Below the pieces are notes generated by a model. That model saw only the letters and a list, made by a program, of their open reading frames with translations. It was not told where the DNA came from and ran no database searches. From JAENVU01 sp963765075 (GTDB lineage Bacteria; Actinomycetota; Acidimicrobiia; IMCC26256; JAENVU01), in assembly GCA_963765075.1 (NCBI GenBank), contig CAVXVA010000008.1, positions 744,001-808,000 on the forward strand: a DNA stretch of 64,000 nucleotides, given 5' to 3'. Made by a program: the position numbers and the translations under genes. Positions 16,813 through 25,914 of the stretch are shown in pieces; the first letter of the stretch is position 1; every line of letters begins with the position of its first letter.

Positions 16813-18226
16813 CCGCGGTATCGGCAACGCCGACGCGCTCTGCTGGTTCGGGGCGACCGGTGACCTCGGCTACAAGATGACGATCCCGGCGTTGTACGGG
16901 ATGGCGCGTCGCGGTCATCTCAACGTGCCGGTGATCGGTGTCGCTCGCGACGCCCTCAAGCTCGAGGCGTTCGATGAGCGGATTCGGGCGAGCATCGACG
17001 ATCACGTCGGGGAGGTCGACGCCAAGGCGCTCGATCACCTCATGGCGTCGATGCACTACGTCCACGGCGAGTACGCCGATCCCGCCACCTTCACGGCGTT
17101 GAAATCTGAGCTCGACCAGGTCGGGGCCCGAGCGCCGGCCCATTATCTCGCCATTCCGCCGAGCATGTTCGGGCCGGTCGTCGAGGCGCTCGGGTCCTCG
17201 GGCGCGGCCCACAATGCTCGGCTCATCGTGGAGAAGCCGTTCGGCCGCGATCTCGGTTCCGCTCGCGATCTCGATGCCATCGTCCACTCGGTGTTCCCCG
17301 AGGAGCGGGTCTTCCGGATCGATCATTTCCTCGGGAAGGAGGAAGTGCAGAACCTGCTGTACTTCCGGTTCGCGAATTCGTTTCTCGAACCGATCTGGAA
17401 CCGCAACTACATCGCAAGTGTGCAGATCACGATGGCCGAAGACTTCGGCGTTCAGGGTCGGGGTGCGTTCTACGAGGAGGTCGGCGCACTTCGCGACGTC
17501 GTGCAGAACCACCTGTTCCAAATCATGGCCTTGCTCGCGATGGAGCCGCCGCTCGGGATGGGCGACTTTGCACTTCGCGACGCGAAGGAGCGCGTGTTCG
17601 CGGCGGTCGAGACGATGGCTCCGCGCGATCTCGTGCGCGGCCAGTTCATCGGGTACCGCGCCGAACCCGGCGTGGCGTCCGATTCGGACGTCGAGACCTA
17701 CGCCGCCTGCAAGATGTTCATCGACTCGTGGCGATGGGCCGGGGTGCCGTGGTACATCCGGGCGGGCAAGGAGCTGCCGGTCAAGTGCACCGAGGTGCAC
17801 GTCGAACTCCTCGGCCCGCCCCAGCAGGTCTTCACCGACAGCGACGTCGCCGAAGGCCATGGCAACTACGTGCGGTTCCGTTTCGCACCCGAGATCATCA
17901 TCGCGATCGGTGCTCGGGCCAAGCTTCCGGGCGAGGCCATGGTCGGTGAGTCGCGGGAACTGTCGTTGTGCAACAACTTCCCCGACGAGATGTCGCCGTA
18001 CGAGCGACTCATCGGCGACGCGATCCGAGGTGAAGGGTTGTTGTTCGCTCGCGAAGACGGGGTCGAGCAAGCTTGGCGCGTGGTGGATCGGGTCTTGTCC
18101 AGACATTCGCCGGTGATCCCGTACGCGCCGGGCACCTGGGGTCCGACTGAAGCCGACCGACTGATCACGCGAGATGGCGGTTGGCACGATCCGGTGGTCA
18201 CGCCGTCAGGAGGCCAGACTCGGTGA
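16796..18226 (+). CDS. zwf: Glucose-6-phosphate 1-dehydrogenase
   Basis: 476 aa. The coenzyme motif is GATGDLGYKMTIPAL, an unusual variant of GASGDLAxRKL in that it lacks the second basic residue of the NADP-binding stretch. The substrate motif IVEKPFGRDLGSA and the catalytic RIDHFLGKE (His acting as base) are intact. It catalyses the first step of the oxidative pentose phosphate pathway; 6-phosphogluconolactonase (pgl) is not seen in this window. The ATG lies inside the gnd 3' end after AAGGAG. The stop overlaps the rpiA start by one base. Confidence 0.95.
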   Translation: MPKSPDRGIGNADALCWFGATGDLGYKMTIPALYGMARRGHLNVPVIGVARDALKLEAFDERIRASIDDHVGEVDAKALDHLMASMHYVHGEYADPATFTALKSELDQVGARAPAHYLAIPPSMFGPVVEALGSSGAAHNARLIVEKPFGRDLGSARDLDAIVHSVFPEERVFRIDHFLGKEEVQNLLYFRFANSFLEPIWNRNYIASVQITMAEDFGVQGRGAFYEEVGALRDVVQNHLFQIMALLAMEPPLGMGDFALRDAKERVFAAVETMAPRDLVRGQFIGYRAEPGVASDSDVETYAACKMFIDSWRWAGVPWYIRAGKELPVKCTEVHVELLGPPQQVFTDSDVAEGHGNYVRFRFAPEIIIAIGARAKLPGEAMVGESRELSLCNNFPDEMSPYERLIGDAIRGEGLLFAREDGVEQAWRVVDRVLSRHSPVIPYAPGTWGPTEADRLITRDGGWHDPVVTPSGGQTR

Positions 18227-18915
18227 TGAACCAAGACGAGCAGAAGCAGGCCGCGGGCGAACTCGCGGCATCGTGGGTCGAGTCCGGCATGGTGGTCGGT
18301 CTGGGCACGGGCAGCACCGCGGTGCACGCGATCCGGGCGATAGGCGCCCGCATCGCCGAAGGACAGCTCGCCCAGGTACTGGGGATTCCGACGTCGGTCG
18401 CGAGCGATGCCGAGGCCCGCGCCGCGGGAATCCCACTGACCACTCTGGCCGAGCATCCCGACATCGATCTCACGATCGACGGGGCCGACGAAGTCGATGA
18501 CGATTTCAACCTGATCAAGGGCGGTGGCGGAGCGCTGTGGCGGGAGAAGATGGTTGCCCAGGCGAGCGCCCGTGAAGTGATCGTCGTCGATCAGTCGAAG
18601 CTCACGTCCCAACTCGGTGGGCGCGTGGCGCTGCCCGTCGAGGTCGCGGTCTTCGGGTGGCGTCCGGAGTCGGATTACCTGGACGACATGGGCGCGGGCG
18701 TCGCGGTGCGGCGTGCGGGCGGCGGTCAGGAGTTCGTGACCGACGAAGGAAACTGGATCCTGGACTGCGCGTTCCCCCCGATCGCCGACCCTGCGCGACT
18801 CGCCGGACTACTCAGCCGGCGCGCGGGAATTGTCGAGCACGGACTGTTCCTCGGGCTCGCGACCGATCTCATCGTCGCGGGTCCCGACGGTGTGGAGCAT
18901 CGCACCCGGTCGTGA
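18226..18915 (+). CDS. rpiA: Ribose-5-phosphate isomerase A
   Basis: 229 aa with the RpiA landmarks GLGTGSTA near the N-terminus, TIDGADEVD (catalytic acid region) and KGGGGALWREKM, ending in the ACT-like beta segment. It interconverts ribulose-5-phosphate, the Gnd product, and ribose-5-phosphate. AGGAGG at 18208-18213 supports ATG 18226; GTG 18223 is the alternative. Its stop overlaps the next gene by 4 bp (GTGA). Confidence 0.95.
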   Translation: MNQDEQKQAAGELAASWVESGMVVGLGTGSTAVHAIRAIGARIAEGQLAQVLGIPTSVASDAEARAAGIPLTTLAEHPDIDLTIDGADEVDDDFNLIKGGGGALWREKMVAQASAREVIVVDQSKLTSQLGGRVALPVEVAVFGWRPESDYLDDMGAGVAVRRAGGGQEFVTDEGNWILDCAFPPIADPARLAGLLSRRAGIVEHGLFLGLATDLIVAGPDGVEHRTRS

Positions 18916-19493
18916 GTGAACTGCCCGAGCTCTGGCTCGTCCGTCACGGTGCGACCGAGTGGACCGCGTCGGGGCGCCACACGGGGCGCACCGACATCGC
19001 GCTCACCGACGCCGGCCGTCGCGAAGCTGCGGCGCTCGTCCGACCGTTGAACTCGATGGTGTTCGGCGCCGCCTTCGTCAGCCCGTTGCGGCGGGCGCGC
19101 GAGACCGCCCGGATCGGCGGCTTCGCGGATGCGGTGGTCCTGGACGATCTTCGCGAGTGGGACTACGGCGTCTACGAAGGGCGCACGACGGCGGCCATTC
19201 GCGAGGAGATCCCGAACTGGAGTGTGTGGACCGACCCGATTCCCGAGGGGGAGTCGATCGATGCGGTCGGTTCCCGCGCGGCTCGGGTACTGGAGCGTTG
19301 CGCCACGGTGGACGGGCGGGTGGTGCTCTTCGCCCATGCCCACGTGCTGCGGATCCTCACCGCCGTTGCGCTGGGCCTCCCCGCCGCGACCGGGCAGTTC
19401 TGGGCGCTCGATTCCGGCTCGATCTCGATCCTCGGTCATGAGCACGACTACCGCGTGATCCGACGTTGGAACCGGATCCCGCCACGAGGTTGA
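18912..19493 (+). CDS. Histidine phosphatase (phosphoglycerate mutase-like) superfamily protein
   Basis: 193 aa. The N-terminal LVRHGATEW carries the phospho-accepting His of the RHG motif. SPLRRARETA supplies the second Arg, the DLREWDYGVYEG region the acid, and FAHAHVLRILTA the second His. These phosphatases remove phosphate from sugar phosphates or phosphoglycerates. As the last gene of the pentose phosphate operon, it may act on a sugar phosphate of that pathway, perhaps a SixA/GpmB-like housekeeping phosphatase. Specificity is not readable. GTG 18912 is fixed by the 4-bp overlap with rpiA. Confidence 0.9.
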   Translation: MSELPELWLVRHGATEWTASGRHTGRTDIALTDAGRREAAALVRPLNSMVFGAAFVSPLRRARETARIGGFADAVVLDDLREWDYGVYEGRTTAAIREEIPNWSVWTDPIPEGESIDAVGSRAARVLERCATVDGRVVLFAHAHVLRILTAVALGLPAATGQFWALDSGSISILGHEHDYRVIRRWNRIPPRG

Positions 19494-19598
19494 GCCACTG
19501 ACGGGCTCGGCCCGGCGGGCCCGGCCCCGATGTTTGTACGCTCATCCACCTGGTGCGTGGATCACGCGACAAGGGTCGGCGCCGACGCGTCGAGCGCG

Positions 19599-20999
19599 TC
19601 AGGCCGAGAGCGGTGGCAGGGCCTGTTGCTCGTCCATCATCGAGGCCATGATCGACTCGATGAAGGTGGTGGCGTCGGCGCTCGGGCCACCGGGAATCCC
19701 ACCGTAGATAGCGCTGCTCTGCGCGGCTTCGTCCTGGTGTTCGATTGCGTAAGCGACCGCCTCGTCGAGGTCGGTGGCGAAGGTGTCGGCGAGACCATCC
19801 TGGGTCTGGGGACGCGTCACGGCCATGTGAATCGCATTCGGGTACTGCTGGCCGTTGAAGCGCCACCCCCGCTTTCGCATGAAATCGTTGACGTGGTAGA
19901 TGTCGAACTCGTCGGAGGTGAAGCTGAAGCAGAATGTCGGCGAACCGATCAGTCGCAACTCGGAATGCGCATTCACCGCGTCCTGCATCTTGATCGCGGT
20001 CTCGAAGATGAGCTTCGCGTAGCGCAGGTATCCCTCGCGGCCGAGCGAGACCATGCCGGCCCACGTGGCCGCGAGCAGCCCGCCGGAGCGGGAGCCGTCG
20101 ATGCCCGGTGAGCAGTACTTCCCGCCGCTCCAGTCGGTCAGGTAGAAGTATTGGCCGTTGCGCAGCACGCGGTCACGGAACAACAGGACCGACGTGCCCT
20201 TCAGGCCGTAGGCGTACTTGTGGGTGTCGGCCGAGATGCTCGTCACGCCCGGCACCCGGAAATCGAACGGCGGGATGTCGTAGCCGAGTTGCTCGCCCCA
20301 CGGCAGGATGAATCCGCCCAGGCAGCCATCGACATGCAGGCCGATCTCCTTCGAGATCGCCAGTTGGCCCATCTCGGCGATCGGGTCGATCGTGCCGTAG
20401 CCGTAGTTGCACGCGGATCCGATCAGCGCGGCGGTGTTCTCGTCGACCAAGGCTTCGACGGCGCCGACATCGACCTGGGCCGACGCCGGGTCGATCGGCG
20501 CGTTGCGGAGTTCGATCCCCACGAGGTGGCACGCCTTGTCGAATGCGGGGTGCCCGGTCTCGGGCTTGATGATGTTCGGCCGCGCGATGCCCTTCACGTT
20601 CTGCGCCCATTCCCGGTACGCAAGGACGGCGTGGAGGATGCTGCCCGAGCCCCCCGAGGTGATGAGCCCGACCGGCCCGTCGTCGACACTCTCGGCCTGG
20701 TCACCGTGCATCAGGTCGAGCGTCATGGCGATGATCTCGCCCTCGAAGCGGGTCGCACTCGGGCACATGTCGCGCTGGAGCACGTTCATGTGGCTGTACA
20801 TCCCGAAGACCTCGTTCATGAAGTCGTAGTGCTCATGGTCGCCGCAGTACATCGTGCCGGAGCACTTGCCGGTCTCCCAGGTTGCGTCTTCGGCGGTGGC
20901 CAACTCACGGAGTTCGGCGACGATCGTGTTGCGGTCGCGACCCTCCGACGGCATACCGCGCAGGACGGGGAATCGATCGGCGTACGGGTACGCGGCCAT
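19599..20999 (-). CDS. PLP-dependent lyase/decarboxylase, sphingosine-1-phosphate-lyase-like
   Basis: 466 aa, fold type I. The PLP Schiff-base lysine is in SADTHKYAYG (about K261), preceded by the cofactor-contact HVDGCLGGF. TSGGSGSILHAVLAYREW is the phosphate-binding segment. The overall pattern (HPAFDKACH, GTSVLLFRD, DWSGGKYCSPGIDGSR) matches the group II decarboxylase/sphingosine-1-phosphate lyase branch, which cleaves phosphorylated amino alcohols or decarboxylates amino acids. It is the last gene of a minus-strand set behind an FGGY kinase and a surface lipoprotein, which suggests retro-aldol cleavage of a kinase-phosphorylated amino-polyol. That is inferred. Confidence 0.85.
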   Translation of the reverse strand: MAAYPYADRFPVLRGMPSEGRDRNTIVAELRELATAEDATWETGKCSGTMYCGDHEHYDFMNEVFGMYSHMNVLQRDMCPSATRFEGEIIAMTLDLMHGDQAESVDDGPVGLITSGGSGSILHAVLAYREWAQNVKGIARPNIIKPETGHPAFDKACHLVGIELRNAPIDPASAQVDVGAVEALVDENTAALIGSACNYGYGTIDPIAEMGQLAISKEIGLHVDGCLGGFILPWGEQLGYDIPPFDFRVPGVTSISADTHKYAYGLKGTSVLLFRDRVLRNGQYFYLTDWSGGKYCSPGIDGSRSGGLLAATWAGMVSLGREGYLRYAKLIFETAIKMQDAVNAHSELRLIGSPTFCFSFTSDEFDIYHVNDFMRKRGWRFNGQQYPNAIHMAVTRPQTQDGLADTFATDLDEAVAYAIEHQDEAAQSSAIYGGIPGGPSADATTFIESIMASMMDEQQALPPLSA

Positions 21000-21017
21000 G
21001 GCGAATACTCCTTGAAG

Positions 21018-22553
21018 TCAAGAATTGAGAGCGGCAGAAATCGGGGTCAACGCTTCGAACGCGGCGATGAACTGAGTCTGCATCAGTTCATACGTGGCGC
21101 GATATTCCGGTCGGGGTTCGACGGTCACGGTGGTCGCGACGAGATCGTCGAGATCGGGGTCGGCGAGCACGCCACCCCGCACGAACGCGAGGAGGGCTGT
21201 CGCGCGGGCGATCATCTGGTGCGGATCGGTCACGGGGCTGACGGGTCGGTTCAGGATGTCGGCCAAGGTCTGGACCCACTGGGCCGACCGGGCCGCGCCG
21301 CCCCCGAAGACCACCGCCTGGCCGTGATGGCCGGAGAACCCCTCGACGACGGGGAGCAGCCAGCCCAGGTTGAATCCGACCCCTTCGATGACCGCCCGCA
21401 CCAGATGGCGACGTTCCGTGTCGAGCGACAGGTTGAGAAATCCACCGCGCATCGTGTCGTTGGCACTCGGCGCGAGCGAGCCGTTCAGCCAGGGGAGGAA
21501 CATCGCCCCGCGGCTGCCGGGTGCGACGGTTGCGAGCAGCGAATCGAGCTGCGCGAACTGGTCGGGCGTCGAATGATCGCCGAGCTCGTCATGCGCGTGG
21601 ACGATGGTGCCGAGGAGGTGCTCGACGACCTTCCCGCCCAGGCCATTCTCGGCCCAGACGAGGTACTCACCAGGGAACGGGCTCGGCATCGACAGGACTT
21701 CGTGATCGAGGTCGGTGCCGTGGTGGTCGGTGGTGTCGAGCATCACCGAGGTCGTGCCGATCATGACCCCGACGCGATCACGACGGCGGGCACCCGTGGC
21801 GACGGCGCCGGCATGGGAGTCGTTGATCGTCGCGTGCACCACGACTCGCGCGGGCAGGCCGAGCAGATCGGCAACGTCCGGTCGCACGATCCCGACGGGC
21901 TCGGTGAGGGGCATCAGCGGCGGCAACCGGCTGGCGTCGATCCCACTCATGCGGATCAGTTCGGGGTCGTAGGTGGTGAGCCCTAACGTGCGGTTGTCGA
22001 CGAGCTGGGACGCGAACTGGGTGCATTGGTTGGCCGCGACCACCCCGGTGAGTTGGGCGGCAACGAAATCCATGACTTCCAGGTAGGCCGTGGTTGCCGC
22101 GTGCAGTTCGGGCTGGTCATGCTGCATGAAGAGCATGTGTGAGAGGGACAGCCCTCCGCCGATCGGGGGAATGCCTTGGTGCTCGATGAACGTCATGAAC
22201 GAATCGGGCTCGCGGCCGAGAATCTCGAGACAGTGGTCGGCGCCGCGAGCGTCGAGCCACATGATGAGTGGTCCGAGCGCATTGCCCTGGGCGTCTACGG
22301 GCACCGTCGACGAGTACTGGCTGTCGATGCCGATATGGGCGATGTCGGCCGCGGCGCCCGGTGCCGCGGCGATGACCTCGTGGATGCCGTCGACGACGGC
22401 CTGCCAGATCTGGGCCGGCTGTTGTTCCGCTCGCTCAGCGTCGCGAGTGGTGATGATCGGTCGCGCGGCGGATGCGACGAGTGTGCCCCGGTCATCGACC
22501 AACGCGATCTTCGCGTTGGTCGTCCCCACGTCGATGCCGAGTGCGTGGGTCAT
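21018..22553 (-). CDS. FGGY-family carbohydrate kinase
   Basis: 511 aa. The N-terminal phosphate-1 motif GIDVGTTNAKIALVDD, the DSQYSSTVPVD and LIMWLDARG substrate-side segments, the GTTSVML phosphate-2 motif and the adenosine motif FGGGAARSAQW are all present, so the kinase should be active. The family phosphorylates sugars and polyols (xylulose, glycerol, gluconate, erythritol and others); the exact substrate cannot be assigned. It lies 18 bp upstream of the PLP lyase in the same direction, consistent with a kinase-then-lyase pathway. Confidence 0.92.
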   Translation of the reverse strand: MTHALGIDVGTTNAKIALVDDRGTLVASAARPIITTRDAERAEQQPAQIWQAVVDGIHEVIAAAPGAAADIAHIGIDSQYSSTVPVDAQGNALGPLIMWLDARGADHCLEILGREPDSFMTFIEHQGIPPIGGGLSLSHMLFMQHDQPELHAATTAYLEVMDFVAAQLTGVVAANQCTQFASQLVDNRTLGLTTYDPELIRMSGIDASRLPPLMPLTEPVGIVRPDVADLLGLPARVVVHATINDSHAGAVATGARRRDRVGVMIGTTSVMLDTTDHHGTDLDHEVLSMPSPFPGEYLVWAENGLGGKVVEHLLGTIVHAHDELGDHSTPDQFAQLDSLLATVAPGSRGAMFLPWLNGSLAPSANDTMRGGFLNLSLDTERRHLVRAVIEGVGFNLGWLLPVVEGFSGHHGQAVVFGGGAARSAQWVQTLADILNRPVSPVTDPHQMIARATALLAFVRGGVLADPDLDDLVATTVTVEPRPEYRATYELMQTQFIAAFEALTPISAALNS

Positions 22554-22602
22554 GAGCTGCGGACTTCCGGTCGGATCACGGCCGGGAGACTACTTGTGAG
22601 GT

Positions 22603-24798
22603 TCAGTCGTGCCCGGGGCGACCATCGTGCCCATACCCGTGCCCGTGCCCGTGCTTGACCTTCTTCGACGAGACCGTTCGGCTGTTCGCCGCGAAGTCGA
22701 GCTTGAGGTCACCGGCCGCATCGGCGATCGTGATCTGCGCAGCGCCGACGTCGGCCAACGCCCATGGGTTGTCGAATCGCTTCCCCGAGTTGAGCGGTAC
22801 CTCGGCGCCCTTCACCATCAGACTTCCGGTCGTGCCGAAGGCGACGTCGCCTTCGGTCGGCGACCGATAGCTGACATCGAAGCCGCCCGCGAGGGCGCCG
22901 TTGGCCGGCCGCGGCGTCACCGAGATCGACCCCGCAACCACCCTGGCCTGGAACGCCGCGAAATCGGTGAAGCTCCGGTTGTCGCCCACCTGGGTGATCC
23001 AGACGTTGTCGGCCCCGCCGTCGGCGACGAGGTCGAACGACTGGGTCAACCCGTGGGTGTGGATGGCCGGGTCGGCGTAGGTCCGCCAGTGGACCGGTCG
23101 CCACGAATAGAGCGCGACGTACCCGTTGCCCCTGCGGCCGAAGGTCCAGTTGCCGTTCTGGGTCACCTCGTCGAACCGCTCCTGCGGGAAGTACGCGTGG
23201 GTGTAGTCGAGGTACCGGAAGGCCGTGAGCGGCGAGCCCGGGTTCTCGAACACCGGCGCGTACAGGCTCATCGACAGGGCGCCGTGCTGGGCGGCGCGGG
23301 GGTTCGAGCCGTTCCCGGTCCAGTATCCGTCGCTGTCGGGCCACGCCGTGCCGGACTGGGGCTCGTTCTTCGGGTGCGTCGTGAACACGATCGCGTGCTC
23401 GTCGAATGTGGCCTGCGAAATGTGGGTCTGGTCGCCGGATTTGCCCGGCCGATACGACTGCGCGGTCGAGAGCATGACGGAATCGCTGCGGTACGTGTAG
23501 GTGTCGACCGCGGTGAGCAATGCGAAGCCCAACATCGGCTCCAGGGATTGGGACAGATCCTGGGCGACGTTGCGATCACCACCGGTGATGTCGGCGATGG
23601 GCTTGAAGGGGCTGAAGAAGTCGGATTCCCACAGGCCAGTGCTGTCGAGCGTGTCGAGCGTCAGCGGGACGGTCTGCCATGCGGTTTGTGCGCCGCGCTC
23701 CCACCAGAACGCGACGTTCTTCGGATCCGAGAACGAGTAGCCGTCGACGCCGGTCTGGGTGCGGTCGACCGGCGCGCCCGCGTCGAGCGCGATGCCCATG
23801 TGTTCCTGATCGATCGTGGTGTGCTTGGACTGCGCGACGCGCAGGATCACGGCCGGTAGGCGGTACTTGGCGGCCCGCGCCATGAGCGCGGCGCCCGCGT
23901 CGCCGGTGCTGGTGTACGGAATGGTGGTGTCGTCGAAGAGCAACTTGTTGAGGTTGAACACGTCTTGGTCGGTCGCGATGCTCTTGTCCTTCATGTAGGA
24001 CCGACCGTGGGTGGCTCCGAAGTTGCCCTTCTGGTTCTTCATGGCCATGTCGAACAGGAGGAGGTCGAGGAGCATCGACGCGCGCCGGACGATCGTCGGG
24101 TCGTCGACCCACTCCACCACGGTGATCAGCGCGTCGAAGGTCTTCTGGTAGTAGACGTCCGAGTGCCACTCGGTGAATCCGAACTTGATCTTCTCGTCGA
24201 GCCAGTCGTTGATGAACCCTCGGGCGCGCGCTTTGTGCCACGCGCCGGTGTTGCCGTCGGAACTGAACACGTCGTTGGGGAAAGCCTGGCCGGCGAGGTA
24301 CTCGTCGGCGTAGTAGAGCAGCCGGTGGTTCTCGGACCAGTAGTAGCGCTGGTCGACGATGCCGGCGGGCTGGGGATCGGTGAACCAGTACTTGAACGAG
24401 CGCAGGTGTGCCTCGATCCGGGCGTTGAGGTCGGCCGGGAGGAGGTCCCGGTATCCATACCAGAGGTTGAGGATGTAGGTGAGGTCGAAGTCAGCGGTGT
24501 CGGCGAAGGTGTCGAACTTGTTGAACACCGCGGCGTAGTTGTCGACCGAGATTCCCGCCGTGTTGAACGGCGTGCCCGTGCGGCGGGAGTGTTCGGCGTT
24601 CGCGATGAGGTTCGTGGGCGAACCGGGGGAGAACTGCGTCGATGCGAAGTCGAGATAGGAGTTCTGACGGGCCCGCCAATAGCTGGCTTCCACGAAGCCG
24701 TCGCGGCTGGTCGGCCCGGCCGGGTCGGGGACCAGGAGCACACGACAGCTTGTCGCGACCATGGCAGCCAGCAACGCGACGATAACGGATTTCCGCAT
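22603..24798 (-). CDS. Large secreted lipoprotein, alpha/alpha-toroid-like, His-rich C-terminus; function unknown
   Basis: 731 aa. A lipoprotein signal (MRKSVIVALLAAMVATSC) places the lipidated Cys at residue 18. The next 400 residues are rich in aromatic helices with YYWSENHRLLYYADEYLAGQ and WHSDVYYQKTFDAL, reminiscent of (alpha/alpha) toroid polysaccharide-active enzymes. A beta-rich region follows. The C-terminus is a basic HGHGHGYGH-type tail with six His residues that could bind metal. A polysaccharide lyase or hydrolase role is suggested by fold-like features and by the downstream sugar kinase, but no catalytic signature is recognised. A hairpin overlapping its Shine-Dalgarno lies just upstream. 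Confidence 0.75.
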   Translation of the reverse strand: MRKSVIVALLAAMVATSCRVLLVPDPAGPTSRDGFVEASYWRARQNSYLDFASTQFSPGSPTNLIANAEHSRRTGTPFNTAGISVDNYAAVFNKFDTFADTADFDLTYILNLWYGYRDLLPADLNARIEAHLRSFKYWFTDPQPAGIVDQRYYWSENHRLLYYADEYLAGQAFPNDVFSSDGNTGAWHKARARGFINDWLDEKIKFGFTEWHSDVYYQKTFDALITVVEWVDDPTIVRRASMLLDLLLFDMAMKNQKGNFGATHGRSYMKDKSIATDQDVFNLNKLLFDDTTIPYTSTGDAGAALMARAAKYRLPAVILRVAQSKHTTIDQEHMGIALDAGAPVDRTQTGVDGYSFSDPKNVAFWWERGAQTAWQTVPLTLDTLDSTGLWESDFFSPFKPIADITGGDRNVAQDLSQSLEPMLGFALLTAVDTYTYRSDSVMLSTAQSYRPGKSGDQTHISQATFDEHAIVFTTHPKNEPQSGTAWPDSDGYWTGNGSNPRAAQHGALSMSLYAPVFENPGSPLTAFRYLDYTHAYFPQERFDEVTQNGNWTFGRRGNGYVALYSWRPVHWRTYADPAIHTHGLTQSFDLVADGGADNVWITQVGDNRSFTDFAAFQARVVAGSISVTPRPANGALAGGFDVSYRSPTEGDVAFGTTGSLMVKGAEVPLNSGKRFDNPWALADVGAAQITIADAAGDLKLDFAANSRTVSSKKVKHGHGHGYGHDGRPGHD

Positions 24799-24803
24799 CC
24801 GAA

Positions 24804-24820
24804 CCCCTTCTCCGAAGGGG
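24804..24820 (-). promoter_or_regulatory. Hairpin covering the ribosome binding site of the toroid lipoprotein
   Basis: CCCCTTC / GAAGGGG form a 7-bp stem with a 3-nt loop. In the minus-strand mRNA the 3' arm GAAGGGG is the Shine-Dalgarno region, 5 nt before the ATG at 24798. Folding would hide it, so translation may be conditional. Confidence 0.45.
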
Positions 24821-24909
24821 TGAATCGTCCCATATTTCCGCGGACGGTGGCAATGTGGTCGAGGGGGTCGTGGTAGCTATGGCCAACGGCAGCGAGCGGA
24901 AGTGACGGC

Positions 24910-25914
24910 ATGGCCCGACCGAAGATCATCCTGGGCATGCTCGACGGCATGGTCGACCACCTGTTCTCCGCTGCGCAGATGGCGAGGCTCGACGCCGTGG
25001 GTGAGGTCGTGGACCGAATACCGTTCGCCTCCTTCGACGACGAGCGCGCCGCCGCGGCGCTGGCCCAGGCCGACATCCTGGTCGGCCATTGGGGCTGCCC
25101 GACGCTGACCGCGGAGGTCATGGCGCGAGCACCCCACCTGCGACTGTTCGCCTATGCCGCGGGCACCGTCAAATGGCAGGTGACCGACGCGGTGTTCGAG
25201 CACGGCGTCGTGGTCACATCGGCCGCTTCGGCGAACGCGGTGCCGGTTGCCGACTACGCGTTCGCCGCGATCCTGCTCGCGAACAAGGGCGTCTTCTTGG
25301 TGCGCGAACGGCTTCGGGACCCCGAGACCGCGCTGCCCCTGAACCTGGCGCGGGTAGGGAACTGCGGTGCGCGGGTCGGCATCGTGGGCGCGTCGTTCGT
25401 CGGTCGGATGGTGATGGAGCGGCTGCGGGAGACGGACCTCGCGGTCTCGGTCTACGACCCCTACCTCTCGGGCGACGAGGCTGCCGCGCTCGGTGTGACC
25501 AACGTCGAGGATCTCGACGAGCTGTGCGCATCCGTGGATCTGTTATCGATCCACGCGCCCGACATTCCGGCGACGCGAGGGATGATCGGCGCCGAGCAAC
25601 TCGCGCGGTTGCACGACGGGGTGACCGTGCTGAACACGGCCCGTCCCGCGCTGATCGATCAGGACGCGCTCATTGCCGAGCTGCGGGCCGGGCGGCTCGC
25701 CGCGGTCCTCGACGTGACCGAACCGGACCCGCTGCCCGCAGGTCACCCGCTGCTCGAACTCCCAAACGCATTTGTCACCCCGCATGTCGCCGGCGCGATG
25801 GGGAACGAGCTGGTGCGGTTGGCCGAACTCGCGGTGAGCGAGGTCGAACGGTTCGTGGCTGGGGAACCGCCGTTGTATCCGGTGCGCGCCGAGGATCTCG
25901 ACCGCATCGCATGA
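24910..25914 (+). CDS. D-2-hydroxyacid dehydrogenase family protein
   Basis: 334 aa. The coenzyme domain has the variant dinucleotide motif GIVGASFVGR (Ser where the second Gly usually sits). Catalytic residues are present: Arg in NTARPALID, Glu in DVTEPDPLP and His in TPHVAG. The family reduces 2-keto acids or oxidises D-2-hydroxyacids with NAD(P). It is the first gene of a set whose next gene overlaps by 4 bp (ATGA) and encodes a TIM-barrel isomerase, which fits sugar-acid or hydroxyacid catabolism. It is divergent from the lipoprotein operon. Confidence 0.92.
   Translation: MARPKIILGMLDGMVDHLFSAAQMARLDAVGEVVDRIPFASFDDERAAAALAQADILVGHWGCPTLTAEVMARAPHLRLFAYAAGTVKWQVTDAVFEHGVVVTSAASANAVPVADYAFAAILLANKGVFLVRERLRDPETALPLNLARVGNCGARVGIVGASFVGRMVMERLRETDLAVSVYDPYLSGDEAAALGVTNVEDLDELCASVDLLSIHAPDIPATRGMIGAEQLARLHDGVTVLNTARPALIDQDALIAELRAGRLAAVLDVTEPDPLPAGHPLLELPNAFVTPHVAGAMGNELVRLAELAVSEVERFVAGEPPLYPVRAEDLDRIA

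Noticed and set aside
16418..18187. A 589-aa minus-strand frame over gnd and zwf
   Set aside because: Antisense shadow. Both plus-strand genes have complete catalytic motifs.
19494..19598. Terminator between the convergent histidine phosphatase and PLP lyase genes
   Set aside because: Only a weak 6-bp stem (ATCCAC/GTGGAT) and GC-rich partial repeats are present, not enough to call.
20151..21986. A 611-aa plus-strand frame over the PLP lyase and FGGY kinase
   Set aside because: Shadow of two well-conserved minus-strand genes. Its composition is typical of GC-rich antisense frames.
22609..23859. A 416-aa plus-strand frame opposite the toroid lipoprotein
   Set aside because: No domain, and the Arg/Val/Gly-rich composition is that of an antisense frame.
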